Below are positions 54,215 through 63,267 of a stretch of DNA of 64,000 bases, one piece after another (within the stretch, counting starts at the first letter, position 1; each line of letters begins with the position of its first letter). This DNA is from Pseudomonas sp. PD9R. GTDB lineage: Bacteria; Pseudomonadota; Gammaproteobacteria; Pseudomonadales; Pseudomonadaceae. Both the position numbers and the translations under genes were made by a program. The DNA is taken from the NCBI RefSeq assembly GCF_019200975.1, contig NZ_JAHTMR010000005.1, positions 298,593-362,592 on the forward strand, written 5' to 3'. The notes under the pieces are model-generated. The model saw only the letters and a list, made by a program, of their open reading frames with translations. It did not search any database and was not told where the DNA came from.

Positions 54215-55066
54215 ATGAAAAAGCTGTTCAGCCTGATCGCCACCTTGCTGGTACTGGCCCTCGCGATAGGGATTGGCCGGACCCTGTGGGTGCATTACAT
54301 GGAAACCCCGTGGACCCGTGACGGCCGCGTGCGCGCCGACATCATCAACGTCGCCGCCGACGTAACCGGCGAAGTGGTGGATGTGCCGGTGCGCGATAAC
54401 CAGCTGGTGAAGAAGGGCGACCTGTTGATGCAAATCGATCCCGAGCACTACCGCCTCGCGGTCAAGCAGGCGCAGTCGATGGTGGCTTCGCGCAAGGCGA
54501 CGTGGGAGATGCGCAAGGTCAACGCCCACCGCCGTGCCGACATGGACGCGATGGTGATCTCCAAGGAAAACCGCGACGACGCCAGCAACATCGCCGACTC
54601 GGCCCTGGCCGATTACCAGCACGCCCAGGCACAACTCGAATCGGCCGAACTCAACCTCAAACGTACCGAAGTGCGCGCGGCGGTGGACGGCTACGTGACC
54701 AACCTCAACGTCCATCGCGGCGACTACGCGCGCATCGGCGAAGCGAAAATGGCCGTGGTCGATATGAACTCGTTCTGGGTTTATGGCTTCTTCGAAGAAA
54801 CCAAACTGCCCCACGTGCGGGTCGGCGATAAAGCTGACATGCAGTTGATGAGCGGCGAAGTGCTGAAGGGGCATGTGGAGAGTATCTCTCGCGGCATCTA
54901 CGACCGTGATAACCCGGAAAGCCGTGAGCTGATTGCGGATGTGAATCCGACGTTCAACTGGGTGCGTCTGGCGCAGCGGGTGCCGGTGCGGATTCACATT
55001 GATGAAGTGCCGGAAGGGGTACTGCTGGCGGCGGGGATTACGTGTACGGTTGTGGTTAAGCAGTAA
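54215..55066 (+). CDS. HlyD-family periplasmic adaptor (AaeA-like)
   Basis: 283-aa membrane-fusion protein: N-terminal anchor (FSLIATLLVLALAIGIGRTL), the ETPWTRDGRVRADI motif shared with AaeA, lipoyl and short helical hairpin regions, and a beta-barrel end. It should link the FUSC protein to the outer-membrane lipoprotein made from the same operon. Starts 10 bases after the DUF1656 gene. Confidence 0.92.
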   Translation: MKKLFSLIATLLVLALAIGIGRTLWVHYMETPWTRDGRVRADIINVAADVTGEVVDVPVRDNQLVKKGDLLMQIDPEHYRLAVKQAQSMVASRKATWEMRKVNAHRRADMDAMVISKENRDDASNIADSALADYQHAQAQLESAELNLKRTEVRAAVDGYVTNLNVHRGDYARIGEAKMAVVDMNSFWVYGFFEETKLPHVRVGDKADMQLMSGEVLKGHVESISRGIYDRDNPESRELIADVNPTFNWVRLAQRVPVRIHIDEVPEGVLLAAGITCTVVVKQ

Positions 55067-55072
55067 ATCAAG

Positions 55073-55138
55073 ATCAAAAGATCGCAGCCTGCGGCAGCTC
55101 CTGCACGGGCCATGTAGGAGCTGCCGCAGGCTGCGATT
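55073..55138. repeat. REP inverted pair
   Basis: ATCAAAAGATCGCAGCCTGC...GCTCCTG faces TAGGAGCTGCCGCAGGCTGC. Located between convergent genes; probably terminates both. Confidence 0.8.
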
Positions 55139-55151
55139 TCTAGGCGTTTAT

Positions 55152-55547
55152 TCAGCTGCAAAACGTCTCATGCAGATGCCGCCAGATCACTCGGCTATCG
55201 GCCCGTTTCTCAAACACCACGGTCGAGCGCCGATCTGTTCGCAACCCCGTCGCATCGGTCTGCTGCTCGCGATAACTCACGGTCGCGCCGCCGTCGTACA
55301 ACGCGATGCCCCGCAACTCGCTGAGCTCGATCCTGAACCCCAGCTTTTTGCCGCCCGCTTGCAGGAACAGCTCATTCAGTTCGTCGAAATCGAGTACCCG
55401 GCCCATCGGCGAGACCATGGAAAACTGCGGCGAAAAACGCGCCAGCAATTGTTCCAGTTCGGACTCGTCTCTCTCCTCGGCGAGCCATTTTTCGATGGCC
55501 ACATGGGCCTGGATGACTTCGTCAAAATATTGGGTGTAGTCGGTCAT
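55152..55547 (-). CDS. SnoaL-like/DUF4440 family protein
   Basis: 131 aa, NTF2-like cone fold by sequence pattern: VAIEKWLAEERDESELEQLL helix, then FSPQFSMVSPMGRVLDFDEL, and strands ending VIWRHLHETFCS. Members include small isomerases, cyclases and binding proteins; no catalytic function can be assigned. Start at 55547 has AGGA 7 bases upstream. The frame reaching 55637 would translate the REP element and is rejected. Confidence 0.75.
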   Translation of the reverse strand: MTDYTQYFDEVIQAHVAIEKWLAEERDESELEQLLARFSPQFSMVSPMGRVLDFDELNELFLQAGGKKLGFRIELSELRGIALYDGGATVSYREQQTDATGLRTDRRSTVVFEKRADSRVIWRHLHETFCS

Positions 55548-55586
55548 TTTGATTCCTGAAATTCTGTGGAGTCTGTTTTGACGACT

Positions 55587-55665
55587 TCGCGGGCAAGCCT
55601 CGCTCCTACAGGTACGCGCAGATTTTGAATTGCGCAAAACCTGTAGGAGCGAGGCTTGCCCGCGA
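55587..55665. repeat. REP inverted pair (lone-unit type)
   Basis: Two perfect inverted copies of a 24-base unit beginning TGTAGGAGCGAGGCTTGCCC (55642-55665 and its complement 55587-55610) with a 31-base centre. Located upstream of the DUF4440-like gene and downstream of the dehydrogenase. Confidence 0.8.
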
Positions 55666-55682
55666 AGAACGATAACTCGGTC

Positions 55683-56507
55683 TTAAAGCTGCCCACGCAA
55701 TCCAAACCGCTTCATCAACCCCGATTCCAGCAACCCTTTGGGCAACAAGCCTGCGAGTAAAGGCAGCGCCCGGCTGCCATTCCCCAGACGCACCAATCTC
55801 GGCGGCTTGCTTTGCTGCACAGCCTTGAGCAACCCGGCAGCAAATTCGCTGGCTGGCGTCGGGTTGTCCTGGGATGCCTTGGCCCGCGCACGAATGCCTT
55901 CACGCAGCGGAAACCACGGCGATTGCTCGTTGATCAATTGCTCCGCCTCATGCCCGGCATTCCTGGCGAAGCTGGACGCAATGGCTCCCGGCTGAACTTC
56001 CATGACCCGCACACCAAACGGCGCCAATTCCATGCGCAAGGCATCGCTCAAGGCATGCACGGCGGCTTTCGAGGCGCAGTAGGCACCGGCGAATGGCGTG
56101 ACCAAAACACCGGAGACGCTGCCGATATTGACCACGATCCCTTTGGCTCGGCGCAGCACCGGAAACAGTGCGCGGGTCACGCCGACAACGGCGAACACAT
56201 TGGTTTCGAACTGGCGCTGCATCGCCGGCACGCCGCCATCGAGCAACGGCCCCATGGCGCCATACCCTGCGTTGTTGATCAGCACATCGAGGCCGCCGGT
56301 TTGTTGGTTGATTCGCTCGCTCAAGGCTTCAAGCGCAGCAGCGTCGTTGACATCCAGCTGCACGGCGGCAAACCCCGCGGCAGTGAGTGCCGCGACATCT
56401 TCGGCCTTGCGGGCACTGGCCCAGACTTCATAGCCGGCGACCTTGAACACATCAGCCAGGGCGCGGCCAATGCCGCTGGAACAACCGGTAATCAACGCAA
56501 CGGGCAT
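55683..56507 (-). CDS. Short-chain dehydrogenase/reductase
   Basis: 274-aa classical SDR. Nucleotide-binding TGCSSGIG at 7-14, NNAGYG, catalytic Ser in NIGSVSG and YCASK. Cofactor preference is probably NADP(H), as basic residues (ARKAED) follow the second strand. Substrate unknown. Start at 56507 has AAGGAA 7 bases upstream; the longer frame lacks support. Confidence 0.9.
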   Translation of the reverse strand: MPVALITGCSSGIGRALADVFKVAGYEVWASARKAEDVAALTAAGFAAVQLDVNDAAALEALSERINQQTGGLDVLINNAGYGAMGPLLDGGVPAMQRQFETNVFAVVGVTRALFPVLRRAKGIVVNIGSVSGVLVTPFAGAYCASKAAVHALSDALRMELAPFGVRVMEVQPGAIASSFARNAGHEAEQLINEQSPWFPLREGIRARAKASQDNPTPASEFAAGLLKAVQQSKPPRLVRLGNGSRALPLLAGLLPKGLLESGLMKRFGLRGQL

Positions 56508-56541
56508 GGCGCATTCCTTGTGCAACAAATGGGGGAGGGGA

Positions 56542-57006
56542 TCAGTCGGAAAAGCTGCCCTGCAAGCGCTCGGCGCGAAACTCCAGGGTTTCCGGCCGGT
56601 ATCCGGGACGCAGGGGTGGCATGGGCAAACAGTCTTCCCAGTTGCCACCCGCCTGCAATTCACCGGGGCCACGATAACGCGGGGCGGTGTATTGATTGTC
56701 GGCGAGGTTGACCGTGTCACCCGGCGCGTAAGCCGCGACGCGCCAACGCAATTCGGTCAGGGGCACGTCGTTGCCGTTGTTCAGGGTCAATTGCAGCGGC
56801 CGATCAGCCGGGCAGTGTTGCGGTGCATAGATGATGCGCAATTCCAGGCGTTGCAGCTGCTTGAGTTCGCGATGGTCCATCCAGATCACCCAGGTCGCGA
56901 CGATGCCCAGCCCCACGGCGGCTGCCAGGGAGACCGGCAAGGCCTTGGCCGGATAACGCAGCAACAGGATCAGCCAGGTGATGACCAGCAGGATGCCGAT
57001 GAACAT
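56542..57006 (-). CDS. Small membrane-anchored protein, unknown function
   Basis: 154 aa. Two N-terminal membrane spans (FIGILLVITWLILLL and ALPVSLAAAVGLGIVATWVIW), then a periplasmic beta-rich domain (LQLTLNNGNDVPLTELRWRV) with a pair of Cys. Family not recognised beyond a conserved pseudomonad look. ATG at 57006 with GAGG 9 bases upstream is preferred to the TTG at 57015. Lies 34 bases upstream of the SDR gene on the same strand, so possibly co-transcribed. Confidence 0.7.
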   Translation of the reverse strand: MFIGILLVITWLILLLRYPAKALPVSLAAAVGLGIVATWVIWMDHRELKQLQRLELRIIYAPQHCPADRPLQLTLNNGNDVPLTELRWRVAAYAPGDTVNLADNQYTAPRYRGPGELQAGGNWEDCLPMPPLRPGYRPETLEFRAERLQGSFSD

Positions 57007-57107
57007 GAAGCGCAACCTCGGGGGTAGAGACGGTCATCCTACCTAAGCTCAGGTGGAATTGGCGATGGGCGAGGGCTGGTCCAGGTGATAACGACCGTTG
57101 GTCTGCC

Positions 57108-57128
57108 CTGTAATTTCTGACAGTAGTC
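57108..57128 (+). promoter_or_regulatory. Shared palindromic element upstream of toxin gene 1
   Basis: CTGTAATTTCTGACAGTAGTC, containing CTGT-N8-ACAG, 55 bases before the GTG start. The same element precedes toxin genes 2 and 3 at almost the same distance. Confidence 0.65.
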
Positions 57129-57182
57129 AGGCGTACGCCGGGCTGGGTTAGATGGGGGGCACTGTTCGAGGATGGTCTGCCT

Positions 57183-59972
57183 GTGCCCACAACGTTGTCT
57201 GTCCACCGCCATACACCGAACCTGACGGCGATTGATCCTCGGGGGCTGGCGGTGCGAGCCGTGGGCTACTGGCGTAATGACGACGTGTCCCCTCAGGTGC
57301 GGGTTAATCGCTCGATGCACGATTGGGCGGGGCGTGTGATTGCGCAGTGGGATCCGCGATTGTTTCTGGACGCGTCGGCACCGGCCAATCTGCTCAGCAT
57401 TCATTCTCTGTCCGGAAATATTTTGACTACGAACAGTGTCGACGCCGGGCTGCGTATCGGTCTATTCGGCGAGATCGGTCAACCGGTTTGTAGCTGGGAT
57501 GGCCGGGGTTCTCAGCGCTGGATGCACTACGACGCGCAGTTGCGACTGACTGCGCTGTTCGAGCAGGCGGCGGGTGACGAGGCGGTTTGTGTGGAGCGAT
57601 TGGGTTATGGCGAGAGTGATCAATCTTTCGCCGGGTACAACCAATGCGGGCAATTGATTCGTCACGATGATCCGGCGGGTGTTCAGTTGATCGCGGAATT
57701 TGGATTGCTCGGTGGAGCGCTGGAGCAGATTCGGCATTTTCTGAACGACCTGGCGACGCCCGACTGGCCCGAGTCGATTGCAGATCGTCAGCGATTGCTG
57801 GAACCGGGCGAGGGTGCCACCAGCCGTTCGCATTTCAATGCGCTGGGCGAGGTGATCGACCAGACCGATGCCAAAGGCAACCGACAGTTTTTCAGCCAGA
57901 CCATCGACGGCCAATTGCGCGAAGTTCGTTTGCAGCTGGCGAACGACAATACGCCGACAACCCTGGTCAGTGCCATCCACTACAACGCCCACGGCCAGAC
58001 CGAACGGGAAGTCGCGGGCAATGGTGTGATTACCCTATTGGAATATGGTTTGGAGGATGGTCGCCTGATCCGCCTTCAGGCCAAACGTGATAACGAAGCC
58101 CTGCAAGATCTGCGGTACGAATACGACCCTGTGGGCAATGTGCTTAGCATCGAAGACGCCGCCCTGCCCATTCGTTACTTCGCCAACCAGCGTATCGAAC
58201 CGGTCAGCCACTATCGCTACGACAGCCTTTATCAACTGATCGAAGCCACGGGTTGGGAGGCGGGAGGTGCCAACAAAGGCCCGCAGTTTTCGACCTTCGA
58301 CGACCCCGCGCCCTGCGCTAATTACCGCCAGCATTATCACTACGACGCGGGCGGCAATTTGTTGGAGCTGATCCACGAAGGTCCGCAAAGCCATGGTCAT
58401 CGGCTGCTCGCGGCGCGGCACAGCAACCGTTGTTTGCCGGTGCTGGACGGGGTGGAACCGGGTGAGCAGGATTTCATTAATGGTTTCGACGCCAACGGTA
58501 ATCTGCTCAATCTGCAACCGGGGCAAACGTTGCGTTGGGACGTGCGCAATCAGTTATCCGAGGTTCGCCCCGTGGAGCGCGCCAGCGAACGCTACATCTA
58601 CGGCGCCAGCGGCATGCGCTTGCGCAAAGTCCGCTTGGCGCAAACCAATGCACGGTCGCTGGTTTCCGAAGTCCGTTATCTACCGAATCTGGAACTGCGC
58701 AGCCACAGCGGCACGGGTGAAGTGCTGCAGGTGATCAGCGTCCAGGCCGGGCGCAGCAGCGTGCGGGTGTTGCATTGGGAGTCGGTGCCACCCAGTGCGA
58801 ATGACCAATATCGTTACAGCCTGAATGACCATCTGGGCTCCTGCGCCCTTGAACTCGACAATAAGGGTGAAGTAATCAGCCAGGAGCGGTATCACCCGTT
58901 TGGCACCACGGCGTGGTTCGCAGGACGAGGGGAAGTTGAAGCGAGTTACAAAACCGTGCGCTATTCAGGGAAAGAGCGAGATGCAACGGGGCTTTATTAT
59001 TTTGGGTTCAGATATTACCTGCCTTGGTTGCAGCGGTGGTTGAATCAGGATCCTGCGGGGTACATGGATGGGACCAATCTGTTCGCTTTCGTCAGTGGTA
59101 ACCCACTTAGATATAAGGATATACAGGGAGAGCACGGAGTTGACATAAACGCACTCACCCCAGAACAGGCGCAGGCTGCTGCAATAGATGAACCACAGTT
59201 AGCATTTTCCGTGGAACTCTATACATCCGGGTTGCTGGAAACTTCACCTCCTGAGGAAGTTAAAGAGGTAGGCGAAGAGCTATTAACTTCTATTCAACAA
59301 GCAAAAACAGCAAATATTTTGACAAAAATATTCTTGATGCACGGTGCGTCAAATCAAATGATTGATTTATGGAAGTCTCCTTTGGATCCGCGATCAATGA
59401 AGCGTAAGGTGGTCTTTAGTCGTATGCAAGGTGAGGATAAGCATTTAAGCAGTGTACTAAAGTCTAGCGTCGGAAACTGCGGAGAGCATGCAATGGTTAA
59501 CTTTCATCTATTGGCAAGTACAAAAACCCGGCAGCCAGTTTTTTGGGTCGCCGCAGAGGGTTTTGATCACGCCTTTGTCACCATTGGCGATCCGCGTGAG
59601 TTGCCGTTGAAAGAAATTGTTATTGCAGATGGATGGGTAACATTTCCCCGGGCCCATACAGCAGAATTTGGGTGTTTTGGCATTGGCGATATTAAAAAAT
59701 CTGCTTCAGCGGATGCTGATCCAAAGTATCAACTGGATGATGAAATGTTATTGAAAAACAGTCAGGTCTTAATTCCAGACATGCCACCCTCGGGGCGTGG
59801 AGAATCAATCAGAGCGCAGAAAGGAAACTACGAACATCTATTTTCTATGGGCGATGAATACTTAGCACTGGATTATTCGTCGCAGGGACGACGCGCGGGG
59901 GCAGATAAGCTTCCTGAAAGTTTCGTTCGTTCACAAGTCTGGCATTCGTGGAATTGGCGTTTCAAATCGTAA
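57183..59972 (+). CDS. TccC-like Rhs/YD-repeat toxin 1 with Cys-His-Asp tip
   Basis: 929 aa. The start (HTPNLTAIDPRGLAVRAVGY) and layout resemble TccC, the toxin-carrying cage subunit of insecticidal Tc complexes. YD-repeat core to about residue 650 (HYRYDSLYQLIEATGWE, YSGKERDATGLYYFGFRYY), closing with DPAGYMDGTNLFAFVSGNP from Asp623. The last 280 residues are unrelated to gene 2 and use more A/T. They contain GNCGEHA, DHAFV and IADGW, giving Cys766, His796 and Asp816, an order and spacing like papain-fold deamidase/protease toxins (PMT and SseI type). No PAAR, signal peptide or immunity gene. GTG start with GAGGA about 10 bases upstream. Confidence 0.88.
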   Translation: MPTTLSVHRHTPNLTAIDPRGLAVRAVGYWRNDDVSPQVRVNRSMHDWAGRVIAQWDPRLFLDASAPANLLSIHSLSGNILTTNSVDAGLRIGLFGEIGQPVCSWDGRGSQRWMHYDAQLRLTALFEQAAGDEAVCVERLGYGESDQSFAGYNQCGQLIRHDDPAGVQLIAEFGLLGGALEQIRHFLNDLATPDWPESIADRQRLLEPGEGATSRSHFNALGEVIDQTDAKGNRQFFSQTIDGQLREVRLQLANDNTPTTLVSAIHYNAHGQTEREVAGNGVITLLEYGLEDGRLIRLQAKRDNEALQDLRYEYDPVGNVLSIEDAALPIRYFANQRIEPVSHYRYDSLYQLIEATGWEAGGANKGPQFSTFDDPAPCANYRQHYHYDAGGNLLELIHEGPQSHGHRLLAARHSNRCLPVLDGVEPGEQDFINGFDANGNLLNLQPGQTLRWDVRNQLSEVRPVERASERYIYGASGMRLRKVRLAQTNARSLVSEVRYLPNLELRSHSGTGEVLQVISVQAGRSSVRVLHWESVPPSANDQYRYSLNDHLGSCALELDNKGEVISQERYHPFGTTAWFAGRGEVEASYKTVRYSGKERDATGLYYFGFRYYLPWLQRWLNQDPAGYMDGTNLFAFVSGNPLRYKDIQGEHGVDINALTPEQAQAAAIDEPQLAFSVELYTSGLLETSPPEEVKEVGEELLTSIQQAKTANILTKIFLMHGASNQMIDLWKSPLDPRSMKRKVVFSRMQGEDKHLSSVLKSSVGNCGEHAMVNFHLLASTKTRQPVFWVAAEGFDHAFVTIGDPRELPLKEIVIADGWVTFPRAHTAEFGCFGIGDIKKSASADADPKYQLDDEMLLKNSQVLIPDMPPSGRGESIRAQKGNYEHLFSMGDEYLALDYSSQGRRAGADKLPESFVRSQVWHSWNWRFKS

Positions 59973-60019
59973 AATAAGTCCCATAGGCGAGTGGCCGATA
60001 TTTCGAATTCTAATCGCTA

Positions 60020-60039
60020 CTGTGAATTCTGACAGCGGC
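60020..60039 (+). promoter_or_regulatory. Shared palindromic element upstream of toxin gene 2
   Basis: CTGTGAATTCTGACAGCGGC, the same CTGT-N8-ACAG layout, 54 bases before the ATG. It lies in the 120-base gap after toxin gene 1, which holds no other gene. Confidence 0.65.
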
Positions 60040-60092
60040 GAAAACATAAACCTCCAGCATTAGCGTGACGTAACTCGACAGGACGATCGGCC

Positions 60093-62957
60093 ATGCAGCT
60101 TCGAGTATCGGCAAGTAGCCTCCACACTCCAACGCTGGTCGTCACTGATCCGCGGGGTTTTGGTGTGCGTTCGTTGGATTATTGTAGGGTCAAACCTGAC
60201 GAGATCCCTGAGGTTCGGGTCAGTCGCACAGTACATGATCGATTGGGACGGGCGATTGCGAAGTGGGACCCTCGGCTGTTTTTGGATACATCGGCTCTAG
60301 CCAATCTCTCTACAATTTACGGCTTGTCCGGTACGGTGTTGTGTGCGAGCAGCGTCGATGCCGGGTGGCGAATTGGGCTGTTTGGCGAAGTGGGTCAACC
60401 GATACAAAACTGGGATAGTCGAGGTTCTCGGCAGTGGGTGAAGTACGACGAGCAACTGCGAATTTCCGCGCTGTTCGAGGCGTCCGAGAATGGCGAAGGG
60501 ATTGGTGTGGAACGATTGAGTTATGGCGCAAGCGATCAATCTTTCGCCAAGCACAACCAATGCGGGCAATTGATTCGTCACGATGATTCGGCCGGCACGC
60601 AGTTGTTCACGGAGTTTGGTTTGAACGGTACGGCGCTGGCGCAAAAACGGAATTTTCTGCAGGAACTGGCGATGCCCGACTGGCCCGAGTCGATAGCGGA
60701 TCGCGAGCAAATGCTGGAGCCAGGTGAGGGCGCCATTACCCTCTCGCGCTTCAACGCACTGGGCGAGGTGATCGAACAGACCGATGCCAAAGGTAGCCGA
60801 CAGTTTTTCAGTCAGACCATCGACGGCCAGTTACGCGAGGTTCGCCTGCAATTGGCGCACGACAGCGCTCCGACAACTCTGGTCAGCGCCATCGACTACA
60901 ACGCTCATGGCCAAACCGAACGGGAAGTCGCCGGCAATGGTGTGATCACCGCACTGAAATACGACGCGGCGAACGGTCGCTCGACCCGGCTTCAGTCCCA
61001 TCGCGGCAATGAAACCCTGCAAAACCTGCATTACGAATACGACCCCGTGGGCAATGTGCTCAGCATCGAAGACGCCGCCCTGCCGGTCCGTTATTTTGCC
61101 AATCAGCGTATCGAGCCGGTCAGCCACTATCGCTACGACAGCCTTTATCAACTGATCGAAGCCACGGGTTGGGAAGCCGGAAGCGCCAACAAAGGCCCGC
61201 AGTTTTCGACCTTCGACGACCCCGCGCCCTGCGCTAATTACCGCCAGCATTATCACTACGACGCGGGCGGCAATTTGTTGGAGCTGATCCACGAAGGTCC
61301 GCAAAGTCATGGCCATCGACTGGTCGCGGCAGCACATAGCAACCGCTGCCTGCCAGTGCTTGATGGTGTGGAGCCGGGTGATGAGGACTTCCGCAAAAGC
61401 TTCGACGGCAACGGCAATCTGCTCAATCTGCAACCAGGGCAAACGTTGCGCTGGGACCTGCGCAATCAGTTATCCGAAGTTCGACCCGTGGAGCACGACA
61501 GCGAACGCTATATCTACGGCGCCGATGGCATGCGCGTGCGCAAAGTGCGTTCGATGCACACCAATGCGCGGATGCTGATCTCCGAAGTCCGCTATCTGCC
61601 GAACCTGGAGATCCGCAGCCACAGCGGCACGGGTGAAGTGTTGCAGGTGATCAACGTTCAGGCCGGGCGCAGCAGTGTGCGGGTGTTGCATTGGGAGTCG
61701 ACGCCGCCCAATGCGAATGACCAGTACCGTTACAGCCTGAATGATCATCTGGGTTCTTGCGCTCTGGAACTCGACGATGTGGGCGAGGTAATCAGCCAGG
61801 AGCGCTATCACCCGTTTGGCACAACCGCATGGTTTGCCGGCAGAGGGGAAGTTGAGGCAAGTTATAAAACTGTGCGCTATTCGGGCAAAGAGCGCGATGC
61901 AACGGGGCTTTATTATTATGGGTTCAGGTATTACGTGGGGTGGTGGCAGCGGTGGTTGAATCCGGATCCGGCAGGGAGCGTGGATGGGTTGAATCTCTAT
62001 GTGATGACTCTGAATAATCCCGTCAGTTTTATTGATAGAGCTGGCACCAATAGCGAAGTACCTCAACAGCTCAATTGGATATGGTTGGGAGCACCTTTGC
62101 CCGTAGAGGCGGCGATTAACATCAATAATTTTGCGAATACCGTCCCGGAATACAGCGCCACGCTGTGGGTCGATAATCAGGCTTGGTCCAGTGGGCACGG
62201 GGCTGCACTTGAAAATCTCAGCAAACGGATTCGCATTGCGAACGTTTCGGATGTTTTTCAGGAACTGAATCCAAAAGTGCATGCGGCTTTTGAGCGGGAA
62301 CGCTCAGGGCCAATGAAAAATTATCCGGCGGCCAGCGATATCGCACGACTTGCAGTGATTTCAAAAGGAGGAGTTTACTTTGACGTAGACGTATCGTTAG
62401 CGCGGAGTTTTCCTGCGTCGTTAAACGCGCCAGCGGGAATGCGTTTATATGTGGATGGAAATGATAATTTTGGCAACGCAATTTTAGCGGCCGGGAAGAG
62501 TTCTCCGGTCGTTACCAGAGCTTTGACCAAGATTGCCAATGAATACTCGAATCCAGCTTCAATCACATGGATGGAAAAACGAGCTTATCCAGGGAGCGCT
62601 GAAAGGGCCGCTCAGAATAAAGCCAAAGCTGCCTATTTGGAGGGTATGAGAAGCGAGATGTTGGCAATGGTCCCCGCTATCAACAACAGTTCACCTACTG
62701 AGCGTTCTTCCCTGCTTACACTGCTCAATCAAAGACGTACCGATTACGAAGATGCAAAAGGTGCAGCCCCGGAGGTTTTTTCCCGTTCCTCTCGTGTTGA
62801 CGAAACGGTAATGATTACCGGACCGGGGTTGGTGTACTACGCCATGGATAATGCGGATCCCGATACCTTTGAGTCCGGGCAATTTGAGCCGGTCGACGGC
62901 AGTGGTGAATCCATTTTCCGCCGACCGCCAGTATTGCGAAGGGCATCATTTAGTTAA
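60093..62957 (+). CDS. TccC-like Rhs/YD-repeat toxin 2 with glycosyltransferase-like tip
   Basis: 954 aa. N-terminus (LHTPTLVVTDPRGFGVRS) and YD core are closely related to gene 1, including a 122-base stretch of identical DNA. The core closes with DPAGSVDGLNLYVMTLNNP. The tip, about 290 residues, has LNWIWLGAPLP, then AASDIARLAVISKGGVYFDV with a DVD motif at 764-766. That is the arrangement of the sugar-nucleotide site in large clostridial-type glucosyltransferases and related effectors. Predicted action: mono-glycosylation of a host protein (inference). ATG start with AGGA 9 bases upstream; a terminator follows. Confidence 0.88.
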   Translation: MQLRVSASSLHTPTLVVTDPRGFGVRSLDYCRVKPDEIPEVRVSRTVHDRLGRAIAKWDPRLFLDTSALANLSTIYGLSGTVLCASSVDAGWRIGLFGEVGQPIQNWDSRGSRQWVKYDEQLRISALFEASENGEGIGVERLSYGASDQSFAKHNQCGQLIRHDDSAGTQLFTEFGLNGTALAQKRNFLQELAMPDWPESIADREQMLEPGEGAITLSRFNALGEVIEQTDAKGSRQFFSQTIDGQLREVRLQLAHDSAPTTLVSAIDYNAHGQTEREVAGNGVITALKYDAANGRSTRLQSHRGNETLQNLHYEYDPVGNVLSIEDAALPVRYFANQRIEPVSHYRYDSLYQLIEATGWEAGSANKGPQFSTFDDPAPCANYRQHYHYDAGGNLLELIHEGPQSHGHRLVAAAHSNRCLPVLDGVEPGDEDFRKSFDGNGNLLNLQPGQTLRWDLRNQLSEVRPVEHDSERYIYGADGMRVRKVRSMHTNARMLISEVRYLPNLEIRSHSGTGEVLQVINVQAGRSSVRVLHWESTPPNANDQYRYSLNDHLGSCALELDDVGEVISQERYHPFGTTAWFAGRGEVEASYKTVRYSGKERDATGLYYYGFRYYVGWWQRWLNPDPAGSVDGLNLYVMTLNNPVSFIDRAGTNSEVPQQLNWIWLGAPLPVEAAININNFANTVPEYSATLWVDNQAWSSGHGAALENLSKRIRIANVSDVFQELNPKVHAAFERERSGPMKNYPAASDIARLAVISKGGVYFDVDVSLARSFPASLNAPAGMRLYVDGNDNFGNAILAAGKSSPVVTRALTKIANEYSNPASITWMEKRAYPGSAERAAQNKAKAAYLEGMRSEMLAMVPAINNSSPTERSSLLTLLNQRRTDYEDAKGAAPEVFSRSSRVDETVMITGPGLVYYAMDNADPDTFESGQFEPVDGSGESIFRRPPVLRRASFS

Positions 62958-62967
62958 CGTTTATAAA

Positions 62968-63023
62968 GAGCTCCACCCAACCCACTGCGGATAGGGGCGC
63001 AGCGGACTGGATGGGGCTTTTTT
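62968..63023 (+). terminator. Probable terminator after toxin gene 2
   Basis: Long imperfect hairpin, GAGCTCCACCCAACCCACTG on the left and CAGCGGACTGGATGGGGC on the right, pairing with several G-T pairs, then six T. Confidence 0.65.
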
Positions 63024-63246
63024 GTTCTACGAATGGCCTACTGTCCAATAGTCCTCACCGAATCCATGCGCTCAATCTGCGTCTAACGAACATAGTTATC
63101 GTCATACCGCTTGATATTGCCTTCTCCTAAATACCCTCCCGATTGCACTTGAAATTTCATCGCAAGTCACTTCAGCCGCATCGCTCTACGATTCAGTGGT
63201 CGGCGCTCTGGTGGCATCAGCCTATCTACGTCTCCATTGGTCTGGA
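63024..63246. other. Gap between toxin genes 2 and 3
   Basis: About 220 bases with no credible reading frame on either strand, no ribosome site and no recognised repeat. It does not hold an immunity-sized gene. It ends at the shared palindromic element of gene 3. Confidence 0.5.
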
Positions 63247-63267
63247 CTGTAATTTCTGACAGTAGCC
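63247..63267 (+). promoter_or_regulatory. Shared palindromic element upstream of toxin gene 3
   Basis: CTGTAATTTCTGACAGTAGCC, differing from the gene 1 copy by one base in 21, 51 bases before the ATG. Confidence 0.65.

Noticed and set aside
55548..55637. N-terminal extension of the DUF4440-like gene
   Set aside because: It would translate the REP element; the ATG at 55547 has a proper ribosome site.
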